From the NCBI GenBank assembly GCA_018417955.1, contig JACTVC010000003.1:1302001-1366000 (forward strand): a DNA stretch of 64,000 nucleotides, in the 5' to 3' direction. This document shows positions 33,846 through 46,059 of this stretch, piece after piece; the first letter of the stretch is position 1, and the number at the start of each line of letters is the position of its first letter. A program made the position numbers and the translations under genes. Source of the stretch: Laccaria trichodermophora. Lineage: Eukaryota; Basidiomycota; Agaricomycetes; Agaricales; Hydnangiaceae. The notes under the pieces were generated by a model, which worked only from the letters and a program-made list of their open reading frames with translations, was not told the origin of the DNA and did no database searches.

Positions 33846-36592
33846 TCAAGCATTCGCAAAGCGTAATTTTGATCCACCAGCAACGCGAGCCCAAATATCG
33901 ATATCTTCGTACTGCGTGATCAAGTTTTAGTGACACTCCCAAAATAAAAACCAGGTGCATACCTGTGAAATGGTGTCCATAAGCTGCACTTCCGTGAATC
34001 CAGCACCAATCACACGAGCACGGATATCAACCATGGACAATTCTTGATCGTCGTCTTCTGCGTCAGAATCCACGTCCATGTCTCGTTCTCTCCCAGGACC
34101 CCTCCCAAATCGTTTTTGACGAGTCCGTTTAGTAGGCTTTCCACCGGAACCAACCATCCCTTTGATCAAGCGGAATATTTGACTAACGGCAGATTTATCG
34201 GGTTCATAATCCTTCTCGTTGTCCTCTTGTAGACTTGCTTTGCTGCATTCCATAAGACGCAGTGCCTCGTCAACGTCAGGGCGTTCAACGGTGTCAGCCA
34301 AGCGTAAACGGGCTAGGGCCTGCGCTAGGCGCAGAACGCCGAGTAATGTTCGTGCAGATGTGTAAGTGTGAGATTTAGCTTGTTGTTCTTCGTCTTTAGA
34401 TTGCTTGCGGAGTCGAACATACGAGTCAACGACGTAAGCTGAAACGTGAGGTGGGACGGTAGGGCGTTTTTGCCTCGCAAGAGCGATATAGTGTCTAGGG
34501 TACCAGTCAGCGACGTACACTATCGAGAGAAGAAACGCATACCTCATGACGTTTGGGTCAACGACGTCATTATCAAGCGCAGGATGTCGGTTATGCATGT
34601 GCACGTAGGTAACGTGTTGCGCAAGACGTTCGTCGTCATCCCGTGAAGGTTTGTCAAGAATGAGGAAAAGGAGGTCAAATCTTGACAGCAGCGCCGCGGG
34701 AAGATTGATGTTCTCAACCGGGGAGACTTTGGGATTGTACCGTCCATAAAGAGGATTGGCGGCGGCAAGTATTGATGTCCTTGCGTTGAGTGTCGTTGAT
34801 ATGCCTGCTTTTGATATAGAGATTGTTTGTTGCTCCATTACTTCGTGAATAGAGGTCCTGTCTGCTTCCTCCATCTTGTCAAATTCATCTATGCAGCAAA
34901 TTCCGTTATCGGCAAGGACCAATGCTCCACCCTCTGAGGTTCAAAAAATATTAGATTGTTGAAATGATTGAAATAGATTCACGTACCCAGCACCATCTCG
35001 TCCGTGACGGGATCCCGCATAACGGCAGCGGTAAGACCGACTCCTGACGATCCCTTTCCGGTGGTATAAACACCTCGAGGAGCGATTTTGGATATATATT
35101 TCAGCAGTTGTGATTTCGCGACCCCTGGATCACCCATCAGGCACATGTTGATGTCGCCTCTAATCTTCATGCCGTCCCCAGTAACCTTGGTCACCCCGCC
35201 GACAAGTAAGAGTAATAAAGCCTTCTTCACGTCTTCGTGGCCGTAAATTTCTGGAGCTATACTTTGGGCCAGAGTGATGTACAAAGCCGGGTCATTTCTA
35301 AGTTCGTTAGTAGCACGTAAAATTTCGGGCGTTATTTCCATTTCGCTGTATTGCTTCTTCAGTTGATGAATGTAGTGCGCTTCGAGATACGTGTCGGTGA
35401 GAAGGCCCGCGCGAATCGCCTGGAAGCCAGTGTAAGGAGTGGGCAGGAAGACCCCGCCAAGGTGGACGACGTCGCCGGGATTCATCGTCCGAGTAAGGGT
35501 CCCATTTACGTGAACAGTCATTGATCGAGGAATGTGTCCAACGGGCACTTGGTCGGCCTACAAGACTATTAATCGCAGTCGAAAAGATTTGATTCTCGTG
35601 ACACGTACCATCTCCTGAATCTTCACTTCCTGAAAGGGGCTGAAGCGACAGGCCCGAGTTTGCATGTGTAAAGAGTTATGGATCCCATTTTTCTTACATT
35701 CACTCTCATTTTGGCAATCAGAAATCGGCATGAAAGATTTGTTTGAGATATCTTGGAATGTTTCAGAGCCACAGACATCACAAGTATAGGCGTTGACTTG
35801 CAGGAGTGGCTTCACTTCCGAAACTCGAGTTACAATCCCGCGAACAGTAATTAGGTGGCCAAGATAAGAGCCCTTGACATCACGAACAGCGATGGCAACG
35901 TCGCTTTTGAGAGGTTTGAAGTAAAGATTGCTGTCCGATATATTGAGACGTGACATGCGAGAGATGGGATAAAGACGCACTATCGTCGGAGAAGATGATC
36001 TGGGAAACCATCCTGGACGCCCTCGGTCTGCTCGTTACGTTCGCGCCGTTGATGTAGAATGACGTCGATGACTTCGTCGTGTTCACTGATATCCTTAGTT
36101 GGTTGGGGCATCAGCTTGTCTACGACCTCGCTGAAAAGGCCAACATATCGACGTGCATTATTGCGGATACGGGTGACGAGTTCTGCGTCGTGCTAACAAA
36201 GGCGCGTTATGTGATATAAATGCAAAGGGGGTAGCAACGTACTGCATGAATATCTTCCAAGTCAACCATAATCATTTGCTGGTCGCGGTTTGCGATTCTT
36301 TGCTTTAGGACTGATTAGACGCGCTATCGACGCGTCAAAGTGTGACGGGAACGCGTACCAACTGGTTCATATACTTTAAGGATGTTGTGTCTGGAGCTGC
36401 AACGCGTTCATCATCGTCGATGTCGATGTTTGCAAAGTCCTTTGCGAGGTCGGTTTCTTGACTTTTAAATTTGGACAAGAAATCCTTTATCCTGTCTAAG
36501 GATAAAATGAATGTCGAACCCACAAAACAAAGGCCAAACCCACCCTTCTCGTCTTCGTAATTTATGTTGAGAGTTATTATGGGCAGCGACAT
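33846..36592 (-). CDS. MCM7: MCM7, replicative helicase subunit
   Basis: Subunit of the Mcm2-7 helicase that licenses and unwinds replication origins. Nine exons join in phase: 36592-36544, 36495-36359, 36302-36243, 36192-35981, 35930-35609, 35557-34987, 34933-34543, 34494-33963 and 33911-33846; 779 residues. In order there are: the MCM N-domain; a zinc ribbon starting [10 protein letters not shown] with later Cys pairs; [14 protein letters not shown]; Walker [12 protein letters not shown]; Walker [26 protein letters not shown]; and the arginine finger [11 protein letters not shown] lid follows, then a winged-helix C-terminus ending [20 protein letters not shown]. It is MCM7 rather than another MCM by the zinc ribbon, [15 protein letters not shown] and C-terminal blocks. 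All ATPase residues are intact. Confidence 0.96.
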
Positions 36593-37243
36593 GATGGCGG
36601 AGACGGTGAGAGGCGTGAATGTCGGTGTTTGAATTTTGACAACATCCCACCAAGGCAACTTCCCTCTACTCCGTTACGCGTTGATGACAGCCCCAAGCAG
36701 ACTTGGCTACTCAAGGGAAGCATCTACCACTACGATATCTTGACTTCTGCCGCTTCAGATGACAAGTTGGCGACTATTACATACTTGACTTCATCTGAGT
36801 ACTACTTACTTGCGGCTGAGAATAGAAGGAAATAACGGTCCAAGTACCCCCTCCTCTGGATCACATTGTGTGTGAACAATGTCACTTGTGAACAGGCGTC
36901 TTGCTCACCGTTTGATAGATGATTGGTGAAACCCCTTCGGCAGCCCTTTATGAAAAGGCACCTAATGGTCTCGTGCCTCAGATATGAGCTGATATGGTAT
37001 CTTCCTGAGTAAATTACGGCACACGAACTTACGCAGCAGTACCAGCAAAGGTAAGTAAGGTCTAAAGTATGTAAAGCCGCCGTTTATCCGCTTTAGCCTT
37101 TCTCGAATCTCCAACATTCTCTCTGTCAAACAATGTCACCCCTCCATCAAAAATGTCTTCTTCGGTTCCTTTCATGATTACCGTCCTTTAAAAGACCTCT
37201 GCAGGGTTCCTTCTGTCGTTGTTGACTCCCTCTCGACTCTAAC
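36593..37243. other. Divergent promoter region of MCM7 and the Ppo gene
   Basis: The 651 bp separate two start codons pointing apart. No coding sequence is supported. An MCB box lies on the MCM7 side (36676-36681). Confidence 0.55.
36676..36681. promoter_or_regulatory. Candidate MCB box (ACGCGT) upstream of MCM7
   Basis: A perfect ACGCGT (in GTTACGCGTTGA) lies 84 bp before the MCM7 start codon. MCM genes are classical MBF or E2F-type G1/S targets, so the position is meaningful, but chance cannot be excluded from one site. Confidence 0.5.
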
Positions 37244-40200
37244 ATGTCCGTGAACAGGCTTTCGTCTTTCCTGGGCCGTCGCCCTAGTGCGTCAGTGAGT
37301 GACCATCTGCAGAAGCCTTCATATCCTAACGCCAACTGTAGACAACTGGTGTCGCGAATGGTACAGTGACAGAAACCTCTCCCACCAACGGTGCCTCGGG
37401 CGATCCCAAAATCTTGAAAGACTTCCGCGAACAGGTATAGTGTTTCGACGGCATGCGGATACTCCGTCGAGGCCTGAACTTTTCTAGATCAAGAGAGGGG
37501 TGCCCTTCAGCCTAGAGACGTCTTCTCTGGTGAGTATGGCCCCCAGCAGTTTTTGTACCCATCTAATCATCATTTACCATTCCAAGGCCGCAATTCTCGA
37601 CCTTATAAGGCATAAGGATGCGATTGATGACAGGAAATTGCTGGTCCGTATCCTTAGCAGTTAGCTATGACGTACTATCCAATGACGCCACTATCTTAGC
37701 TCGAGCACGCCCTCACGTTCGTCTCTCGGTTGGAAGAGGGTGATCTCTCACGCAAACTGAGAAATGGGATCATTGAACTTTGTCAGTCATTCTATCTTTC
37801 CTTATTAGAAGCATTTTCTTACGTAGTTTTCGTGCAAAACAGTGTACAATGACCTTACGCACCCAGCTGCGACCAGCATCAGCAATAAATATGCCTGGCG
37901 AACTGCAGACGGATCCTACAACAACATTGACGTTCCTGATATGGGCAAGGTATGAGCATCATTCTTGATGGTTGAGCACCTCTCATTTTCGTTTTTCAAG
38001 GCTGGGACACCTTACTCTCGGTCGGTGCAGCAATCCAACCCCTTGCCTAGGAATCAATTGCCGGACCCTGGTCTCGTATTTGATACGTTCGTGTCGTATT
38101 TGTCTCCTGATGTTTTCGTTTCTTACTCGATTGAACTAGACTTCTGAAGCGCGAAGGAGTACGCCTGCAATTTCTCTCCAGTAGTTTTACACTGAGCCTC
38201 CTTTTAGTTTGTCAAGCACCCCGGCGGACTTTCCTCCCTCATGTTTTCCTTCGCCGCACTCGTCATTCACAGCGTTTTCCGGACTTCCCATCGTGACGTC
38301 AATATCAACGAAACCTCTTCCTATGTTGACCTCGCTCCTCTTTACGGGAATAATCTTGAAGACCAGAACCGAATCCGGGTGCGCGATGGCCGTGGTCGTC
38401 TTCATCCTGATGTCTTCGCGGAGGACCGACTCCTCCTGCTCCCTCCCCAAGTTTGCGTCCTCTTGGTTCTCTTCAGTCGCAATCACAACGTAAGCCCGTT
38501 TACTCCTTACGTACCCCATCCACCTCAACCGCTTGTTAGTACATTGTGGAACGCCTTCTGGAAATCAACGAACGAGGCACTTACGTTGATCCTGATCAAC
38601 TTTCGCCCGATAATCCTGCTCAAAAAGCCCAGCTTCTGGCGCAGGAAGAAGAGCTTTTCCAGACCGGTCGGCTCATCAATTGTGGCTGGTTTGGCTCAGT
38701 CGTCTTCTCTGATTACTTCTCCTGCATCTTGGGACTCGTACGGGACGGCAGTAACTGGAGTTTGAGTCCCTTTGGAGTTGGTATCATCTTTGACCCAGCC
38801 TTTCTCTTGACTGACTCTTCCTTCAGGAAATCAGAAAGGACGATCATTCGCTTTTCGAGCGGGGTAAGGGTAACGTATGCAGTGTTGAGGTAATTCTTGA
38901 GCCTCTCACACCCCAGTGTCATTCTAAGTTATGGAAATAGTTTAACTGTTTGTATCGCTGGCACGCGACCACTAGCTTGGAAGACGAGGCATGGGTCCAC
39001 AAGGCTTTTGCCCAGATATTCGGAGGCAAGCCGATCGACCAGATCACACCGGAAGATTTCAGGAATGCAGCAAGTAGGTTGGAGCAGGTCCAACCTGACG
39101 TCACTCACTGGACTTTCGGAGGGTAAGCTTATTTATCCATGTTGCATCTTCTTTCACTGATTTTATTCTTTAGCTTGCAGCGACAAGAAAATGGAAGGTT
39201 CAAGGACTCTGACCTCGCTGATGTTCTTAAAAACGCGTGAGTTTCCTTCTAACATCATACTTGATACATTTATGCTCACCCTTAACCAGGACTGAACACG
39301 CCGCAGGTGCATTCCGAGCCCGCGGAACGCCTGGTACGGTTTCCAACCTACTAATGTTAAGCGCTTAGGCTCAGTATACATTGACAGCTGCCATGCGTTT
39401 GAATGAAGTTATGGGTATTGAGCAGAACAGGCGATGGGGTGTCTGTTCTCTGAATGATTTCAGAAAGGTCAGTGCTGCTTCGCCTTTGCCTCATTACAAT
39501 TCATCTAATAATTGTCTCATAGTACCTGGGCCTTAAGCGTAAGCATGCAACGCGTTTGTTGACTGGGGCTTAATTGTATGTTTCTGCCTCACAGCCTATG
39601 CCACATTCCTTGAGTGGAACTCGGACCCCGAGATTGCAGACAGTGCTGAAAAGCTCTACGGAGACATCAACTTCCTCGAGCTCTACGTCGGTCTACAGGC
39701 AGAGGAAGCCAAGCCTTTGGTCGATGGTGCTGGTCTATGCCCTGGTTAGTTTCCCTTCTTTCCACTTTTGCACTTGTTTTGCTCATCGACTTCAAGGTTA
39801 CACTATCAGTCGTGCCATCCTCAGTGACGCTATCGCCCTCACTCGTGGCGACAGGTACTTCACTCACGACTTTACGCCTTTCAACCTTACTGCCTGGGGA
39901 TTCGCCGATTGTCAAAGAGACCCCAACGCTTTTGGATTTGGAAGCACACTCGGCAGGCTTTTCCTCCGCACTCTGCCAAATGACTACACTGAGAACAGTG
40001 TCTACACGTTCTTCCCCTTGATGACCCCCGAATCAATGAAGACTAACTTGACGAAGTTGCACCTGCTCGACAAATACGACCTGTCGAGGCCGCAAACGCG
40101 AACCCCACTCAGAATTGTCAGCGATCACACCGAGGTGGTGAAACTTTTGAAGGACAAAGAAAGTACTTCTAAACCATACGCTGCAAGGGTTGCCAGAATA

Positions 40201-41869
40201 ATTAAGGGCAAAGGGTACGGATATATCTTTCATTGTGTTGCCAAATTGCTCATCGTGAAAACAGATTTTTCCCTGCGGAGGGTGGTAAGGAACAAGAAGC
40301 GGTTACCACTGCCTTGAGTGGCTCACCGGAATTGGTGGACGACATTGGAAAATACTTCTACGAAACAACAAAGAAGCTTATCGTCGACAACTCATTCACT
40401 CTCGTTGGCGGGAAGGTTGCTGGTGTTGATCTTGTGAAACACGTCCTCAGAGTTGTTCCCGTCCTATGGGTTGCCACCGATCTTGTAAGCCTTGACATCA
40501 AAGTCACGTCACCCGCATTTTTTTTAATTAGCCCATCATCTGTAGGCGGGCATAGAACTGAAGGCCAAGAGCCATCCCCATGGACCTTACACACCTAGCG
40601 AACTCTTCGATGTTCTAGGCGAAATTTACTCGTAAGCATGGTGGCATCTGCAGGTTTGCTAGAATGACTCTGAACAATTATGCAGATTTGTCTTCCTCGA
40701 TGTAGAGCTCGCGAAGGTTATGGTCTTACAAGAAAGTATCAAGTCCCATGTCAAGAAGTTGTTGCACCTCATCAAGGGTGGCTTAGACGGGGGTGTTGGT
40801 AACAGGGTATGTTGGCATTTTACGTTTGGTGTTATCCGTGGCTCATTGTTCTCTGAAGCTGTCGATTGCTGGCATTGTTGGGACCGTTTCGTCCCTATTC
40901 TCTAAACCCAAGAAGTCCGACCACTCAGTCTTGATGAAGCGACTTCATGAACTAGGGCAATCCCATGACCAGCTTGCCAACACTGTCCTCGCCCTAATGG
41001 TTGGAGCAAGTGTTGAGCTGTCCCTTAGTATGAAATTTTCCTCGACGATGTTGCACTGTTACTGAAGAGTCATGCAGGTTTGACAAACATGGTCAACTTG
41101 TACCTTGGGTCCGACAAGCAAGCACAGATTACTGCCCTCGCCAAAAACCCAGATTCTTCTTTGAAAGGCTACGTGTACGAAGCTCTTCGTGAGTTAACGC
41201 ACTAAATTTTCGCGTTCGTTCGTTGGATGTTAACTTGGTTTTTCAGGAATTGACCCACCCTTCGAAGGCGTCTACCGTATGTTCTGCTAAAGTTCTTATG
41301 CATCAAGCTGCTATCTAACTCATTTCTATCAGGTATCTCAACCAAGGATCAAACCATCGCTGGGCAAGCCATGAACAAGAATGACCGCATTTTTGTGGAC
41401 ATTGGCACGGCTAACCTAAACGTATGTTCTTTGCTCCCGATTATCTATATATCTGATGTATCTCCCTACGAATAGGAGAAGGTGTTCCCCCACCCTGTAG
41501 CCGTGGACATCTCTCGTTCAACGAAAGAGGCTCTTTTCGCCGAGGGTGTGTTTGAGTACCTTGGGGAACATTTAACTGTTAAGGTAGGGATTATTCCTCA
41601 GGAAAGTTCACAAAGCTAATCACGACACCAAGGTAATGGGTGAGGTGTTACGTGCTGTCTTCGGCCTCAACAACGTTTCACGAGCCCCTGGCCAATCGGG
41701 TGTGCTGAAACGGTTCGTGGTCTTCCTATTATTAGTGTCTCTTGCACTCACACTTGTCAACTGCAGGTTTAAGGTGCACACCCGACCCGAATGTCGTTAC
41801 GGATACCTCAACCATAGTCAAATTGCTTACGAATGGCCCACGTCGATGGCCATTCAATATTCAAAGTGA
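37244..41869 (+). CDS. Psi-factor-producing oxygenase (Ppo): heme dioxygenase fused to a P450-like domain
   Basis: Ppo enzymes oxygenate linoleic or oleic acid in an N-terminal heme peroxidase-type dioxygenase domain. Many then isomerise the hydroperoxide in a C-terminal P450 domain, making oxylipin signals for sporulation. More than twenty short exons can be joined, for roughly 1,050-1,150 residues. The start is MSVNRLSSFLGRRPSA and the end is WPTSMAIQYSK. The dioxygenase half is typical: VKHPGGLSSLMFSF, a VIHSVFRTSHRD distal-His candidate, NINETSSYVDLAPLYG, EIRKDDHSLFERGKG, the catalytic Tyr and proximal His in NCLYRWHATTS, and NEVMGIEQNRRWG. The P450 half has RIDPPFEGVYR and FPHPVAVDISRS, but the Cys-pocket block F-x-x-G-x-x-x-C-x-G reads FAEGVFEYLG, with Tyr (codon 41557-41559) in place of the heme-ligating Cys. 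Dioxygenase activity is expected; hydroperoxide isomerase activity is doubtful. Confidence 0.92.
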
Positions 41870-41970
41870 TCATTTTGATTCAGCAGGCTCGAGGTTCCGT
41901 TGCTCGCCCACATGTACCACAGATATTGGATCTATTATGTTAACTCTTACGAATATACCACTCGTCATGA

Positions 41971-44900
41971 CTATTTACTGTCTCCAATGTTTCTTGCTAT
42001 CTGTGAAAGTAAATCTTCAATCCGCGCTTGCCGTTGCTCAATTTGTGTCAACCGTTCCAAACATTGCGTCTGCCCTGGACCGTTAGTCCCGGATGAACCT
42101 TCTTGTTCCTTCACTTCTGTGACAGTCTCCGGCATACGCTCTAAAGATAGTTCTCGTTTGAACGGTCCTTCACGATCTTGTGGAGAGCCTCTTCCGATAA
42201 GGGGAAACTTTTTTCCGGTATTCAATTGTAAATGAGTTTGCGGTGGTTCATGTGCTCCGCGATGCATCGATTGTATCGAGGTTAACCGGCGGCGACTTGC
42301 AGGCCCGTAGCTGATGCCAGGCGGGAAAAGCGACCCAGTCGCGTTTGACGCATTGTTCGCAGTGGTTTTGAATGGATCTTCATCGACCACCAGCGGCTGA
42401 AACACTTGAGCGAGTGGGCTAAATGCAATAGCGTCAACGCCGCGATTCACTACTGAATTTAGTCGAAGTCGAGGAATAGCACGTGGAGGAGAAGAAGATT
42501 GGGGCTGCGGAGGTGGAGTGGGCGGAGAAATTGAAACCCCTGAAAATCGCCGCTTGCTCTGGGTCTGTTGGTAGACGTCGTCCGCACCATCTCCGGTGTC
42601 AAGAGCACTCTCAAAGTCTTCTTCAATTTCGAAGATCTGATGAGATATATCATTTAAACCAAGGCTGTCTCAATTGTTAAACTCACTGCATCAATGTCAG
42701 CCTCTGAACCTGCCAGACCTTCAAAAATCGCTGGAGAAATTCAACTCAGACGGAGTTATTACGATTGATTACCCTTTTACTCACTCATTCGCTTCAAAGA
42801 GCGAGGAAGGGTATCGAAGACCTTCTCTGCAACATGGGCAACAGTTTCATAGAAGCCTGTTGTCCCAGCCATCTTCGCTTGCCGCTCGTATAACGAAATC
42901 GACAACAATACCGGAAAGCTCGTGAGCCTGCGTGTGGTGCATATTTTAAGTTAGCTTTCAAAAGAGGCGACAAAAGCATACCTGATCATGAAGACGTTCA
43001 CCTTACGAACATTAGCAACATTTCAATGTTCACTTTAACAGCGAAATACCTTATGGAACCATCGAGGGGAAAGGAGATAGCTCGCGGGCAGCATGATGCA
43101 TAGCGCGATGAGGTTGACAGGTGGCAGATATGAGAAAAGTGAGTCCGCCTTGACTCTAAAAAACATTGAGTATGGTCCTTATAATTTTGCAGAAACATAC
43201 CCCTCGATCGTCGAGACAGCTTTTCGAAACATAGCCTAAATATAGTATTAGACTCTAATCAAGGAACCGCATTCAGGGGCAGTCACCTCTGCGGCTGCGT
43301 CTTCGTTGATTGTTGCGAAGGTGTTGGACAGAATCTAACCAACTCATCATCAGGAATTAACAAGAATCCAAAGGCAGATGCCATACAGATACAAGAACTA
43401 GTAGATAGACATGAGTACAGGCAGTTACAGCTGAAAAGGGTGACACAGACCTGTTAACAGGAGGGTATTACTCAGGCAGGCATAAGTCACCATCAAAACT
43501 GGCCCGAAAATGGGATGGAATTCAGCTTTATGAATGGTCAGCGACAGCAGGATGTCAACGGTTGAGCGACGGACTTGATCTATCGAAGCCACTCGCATCC
43601 AGACCAAACCACAGGTCAAGCATCCACCAGGCAATCGTCCTGTTGATTTGTTCATGTGGTAGCCAGCAACAACGCTGGAAAGACTGACCCAGCTCCATAG
43701 CTATGTGAGGCAAAGTACTTTCAACACGAGCCTAAAGTTTAAGGAAAGAATTCTCACCCTGCCTGGTTCCGGCTCAAGCTAAGCGATGACAGTGGAGTCA
43801 GCCAAAAGAGACAACGCAAATAGATCACAAATGGCCTACATCCAAAGGGCGTATAAAAACCCGCAGAAACAAAACGCAGCGATCAACATTAAGAACAAGA
43901 ACTGCATCATCATTGCCCGGAGAGAAAGCACCATGAGATTATCTTTAAACGTGACGAAAGCTAAGCTAATGGTCCTTGATAGTCAGTTAGATCAAATGAG
44001 GTGGTAAGAAACCGACCGAGGAAACATCAAGCACGCAATAAGAGCAAGAAAATCAACGCCTAGTTTTCGAGCCCACGCTTCTACAGCAGTTTTCAGTCAT
44101 AGAAGTATGACCTTTGAAGACTGACGAACTGTGATGATATACACCGTAAATTCGGAGAGAAGCGTATATACAATATGTTGTCACTGATGCACGTCAGAAG
44201 CGGGAGGTGTGAAGATATTGAAAACTGACCGAAGGCCAAATCAAAGCCGTTCTATTGCAGGAGGACGACGTCAAATCCGACTGCAGTGGGGACTGAAAAT
44301 CGCATACCCATGTTCCCTTAAAGTAAACTGACGTCCAAAATGAGTCGACTGGCACAATGGAACGGGAGATGCTGAACCTTTGATTCCGTGTTCTTGCATC
44401 GCCGCGATCTTTTCCAATGTAAAACCCAGCGCATAAATCATGAACAAGTTTTCGTATATGTTGATCTTGTTCACTTCGCTTGTCTCAATAGCAATGATGA
44501 ATAAAACGAAAAGAATAAGAAAACTAATCTGATTATTAGCCAAATGAGGAGAACCAGCTTCGCCGATACCTACTTAAAATATTCAAGAACCGAGCGAATG
44601 GCAGGAACTTTCAGTCTAGCAGAGGTGGGTACCATTGATGATCGAATGATAACCTAGACTTCTTACCTGTAATGATCGAGAAGTGGAGCCTTATGGGGGT
44701 CGTAGAAGTGAACCGGCGTTCGTTTGTATGTCTAGTGTGCAATAAGTAAGGAACATAAGAAAAAATTAAGACAAACATCGGAAAGAATCGAATGACTACT
44801 TTCTGGTTGATATACACATTTCCCGCTTAACACGCAGACTTAGCCACGCAATTTATAAGATGAAACATGAGGCCTTACGTCCAAATTCCATTGATAACCT

Positions 44901-45383
44901 TTTGACAAGAGGAGCTTTTTATGAATCTCTTAGCTTTACCGAGAATGGCAAGCTCGATCGCGTTTCCCACTCTGTCCTCCAAGTCATCGTCCCGTTCCTC
45001 GCGGGCCTGGGCTATGATGGCAGGATCTGCGCCGGAGTACACATGCCAGCAAGCGGTAAGTGCCACAGTGAGTTGGAGCATGCTATTTGCAAGCTCCCTG
45101 AAGGTGCGAATCGCAAGAATTTCACATAGATGAGCCCTTGAGCGAGATAGGGTAGCTGTGGCCACGTTTTCATCCCGTACAAAGTGGACGCGATTCAGCA
45201 GGCAACAAAAGACAATCGACATATTTCCGTCTTGCTGCATCGCTGAATACTTTTCAACCAGTGGGCGAACGAGGGTGTAAGTGAGGTCTGGAGCTAACAA
45301 CTGGAAAAGTATGGGTCAGGATCTGGGTTATTATATGCGATAATACTCACAGCATCATATGATAATGGGGTATCTATATTCAT
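41971..45383 (-). CDS. YVC1: YVC1-type TRP cation channel (vacuolar calcium release)
   Basis: Fungal TRP-like channel that releases Ca2+ from the vacuole, opened by osmotic or mechanical stimuli. It is spread over ten or more short exons, mostly minus-strand fragments of under 100 codons. I could join the first ones in phase. It starts MNIDTPLSYDA (ATG at 45383), then LLAPDLTYTLVRPLVEKYSA, FRELANSMLQLTVALTACWH, KTPVHFYDP-like TPVHFYDPHKAPLLDHYR, VPAIRSVLEYFNFLILFVLF and MIYALGFTLEKIAAMQEHGI. A later block reads FHPIFGPVLMVTYACLSNTL, the pore and last helices of the family. The final exon (from about 42650 to the TAG at 41971) is a soluble, Pro- and Ser-rich tail. It ends in a short coiled coil, RLTQIEQRQARIEDLLSQIA. 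The middle exons were not each phase-checked. Convergent with the Ppo gene, 101 bp between stops. Confidence 0.88.
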
Positions 45384-46059
45384 CAAGTCAGATGCGTATT
45401 CAAATCACGCAGATGAGACACACCTATAAAATGCTATTCACAGACAAAGTGGAGTTACAGGTTGAACCTTTTATTCATTATCCAGCTCACCATAACATCC
45501 TATATTCCGAAATCAGACCAACCGAATTCAGATATAATCTGAAAGCGAAACCTGTTTTATCATGTGTATTATAGGGTAGACCGGTGTTGCCTCAACATCT
45601 TCCCTGATTTATGCATTAGGATGACTTCAAAGCATTGATAGCCTACTCACGGGCGCAACAAAGGCTGGAGTTCGCATTGAGATTCCGACATAATCAATTT
45701 GAACAACGTTGGTGGAGGAAAAGGAGCATTGTTCAGGGTCAACAACGCTAGTATGTCACCAGTTTGTTTTCAACATTTCTAGCTCCGATGGGAAAAGTGT
45801 TGAAACAAAAACATTGGCGGAAATCGCGTTGCGTGGATTTTGCTCGAAGATCGAATGTGCACATTACGCTGAGGCTACGACCGTAAGAACCTTTCCTATC
45901 CCAAAAGAAACGAGGATGAAAACGAGGTAGACAGAATGGCCTCGGAGCTTAAACTTTACGAGCTCCGACAGACGCGCGTGTTGTCGCGTTGTGATATGCG
46001 CACCTGACCCACCGTGTCAGAATCGCGACTCTTTGAGCTTCCTCGCCGCGTCTCTCAAA
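45384..46059. other. Divergent promoter region of YVC1 and MBP1
   Basis: The 676 bp between the two start codons contain short open frames only. CG-rich sequence (GACGCGCGTG near 45970) lies about 90 bp upstream of MBP1 but is not a perfect MCB box. Confidence 0.5.
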
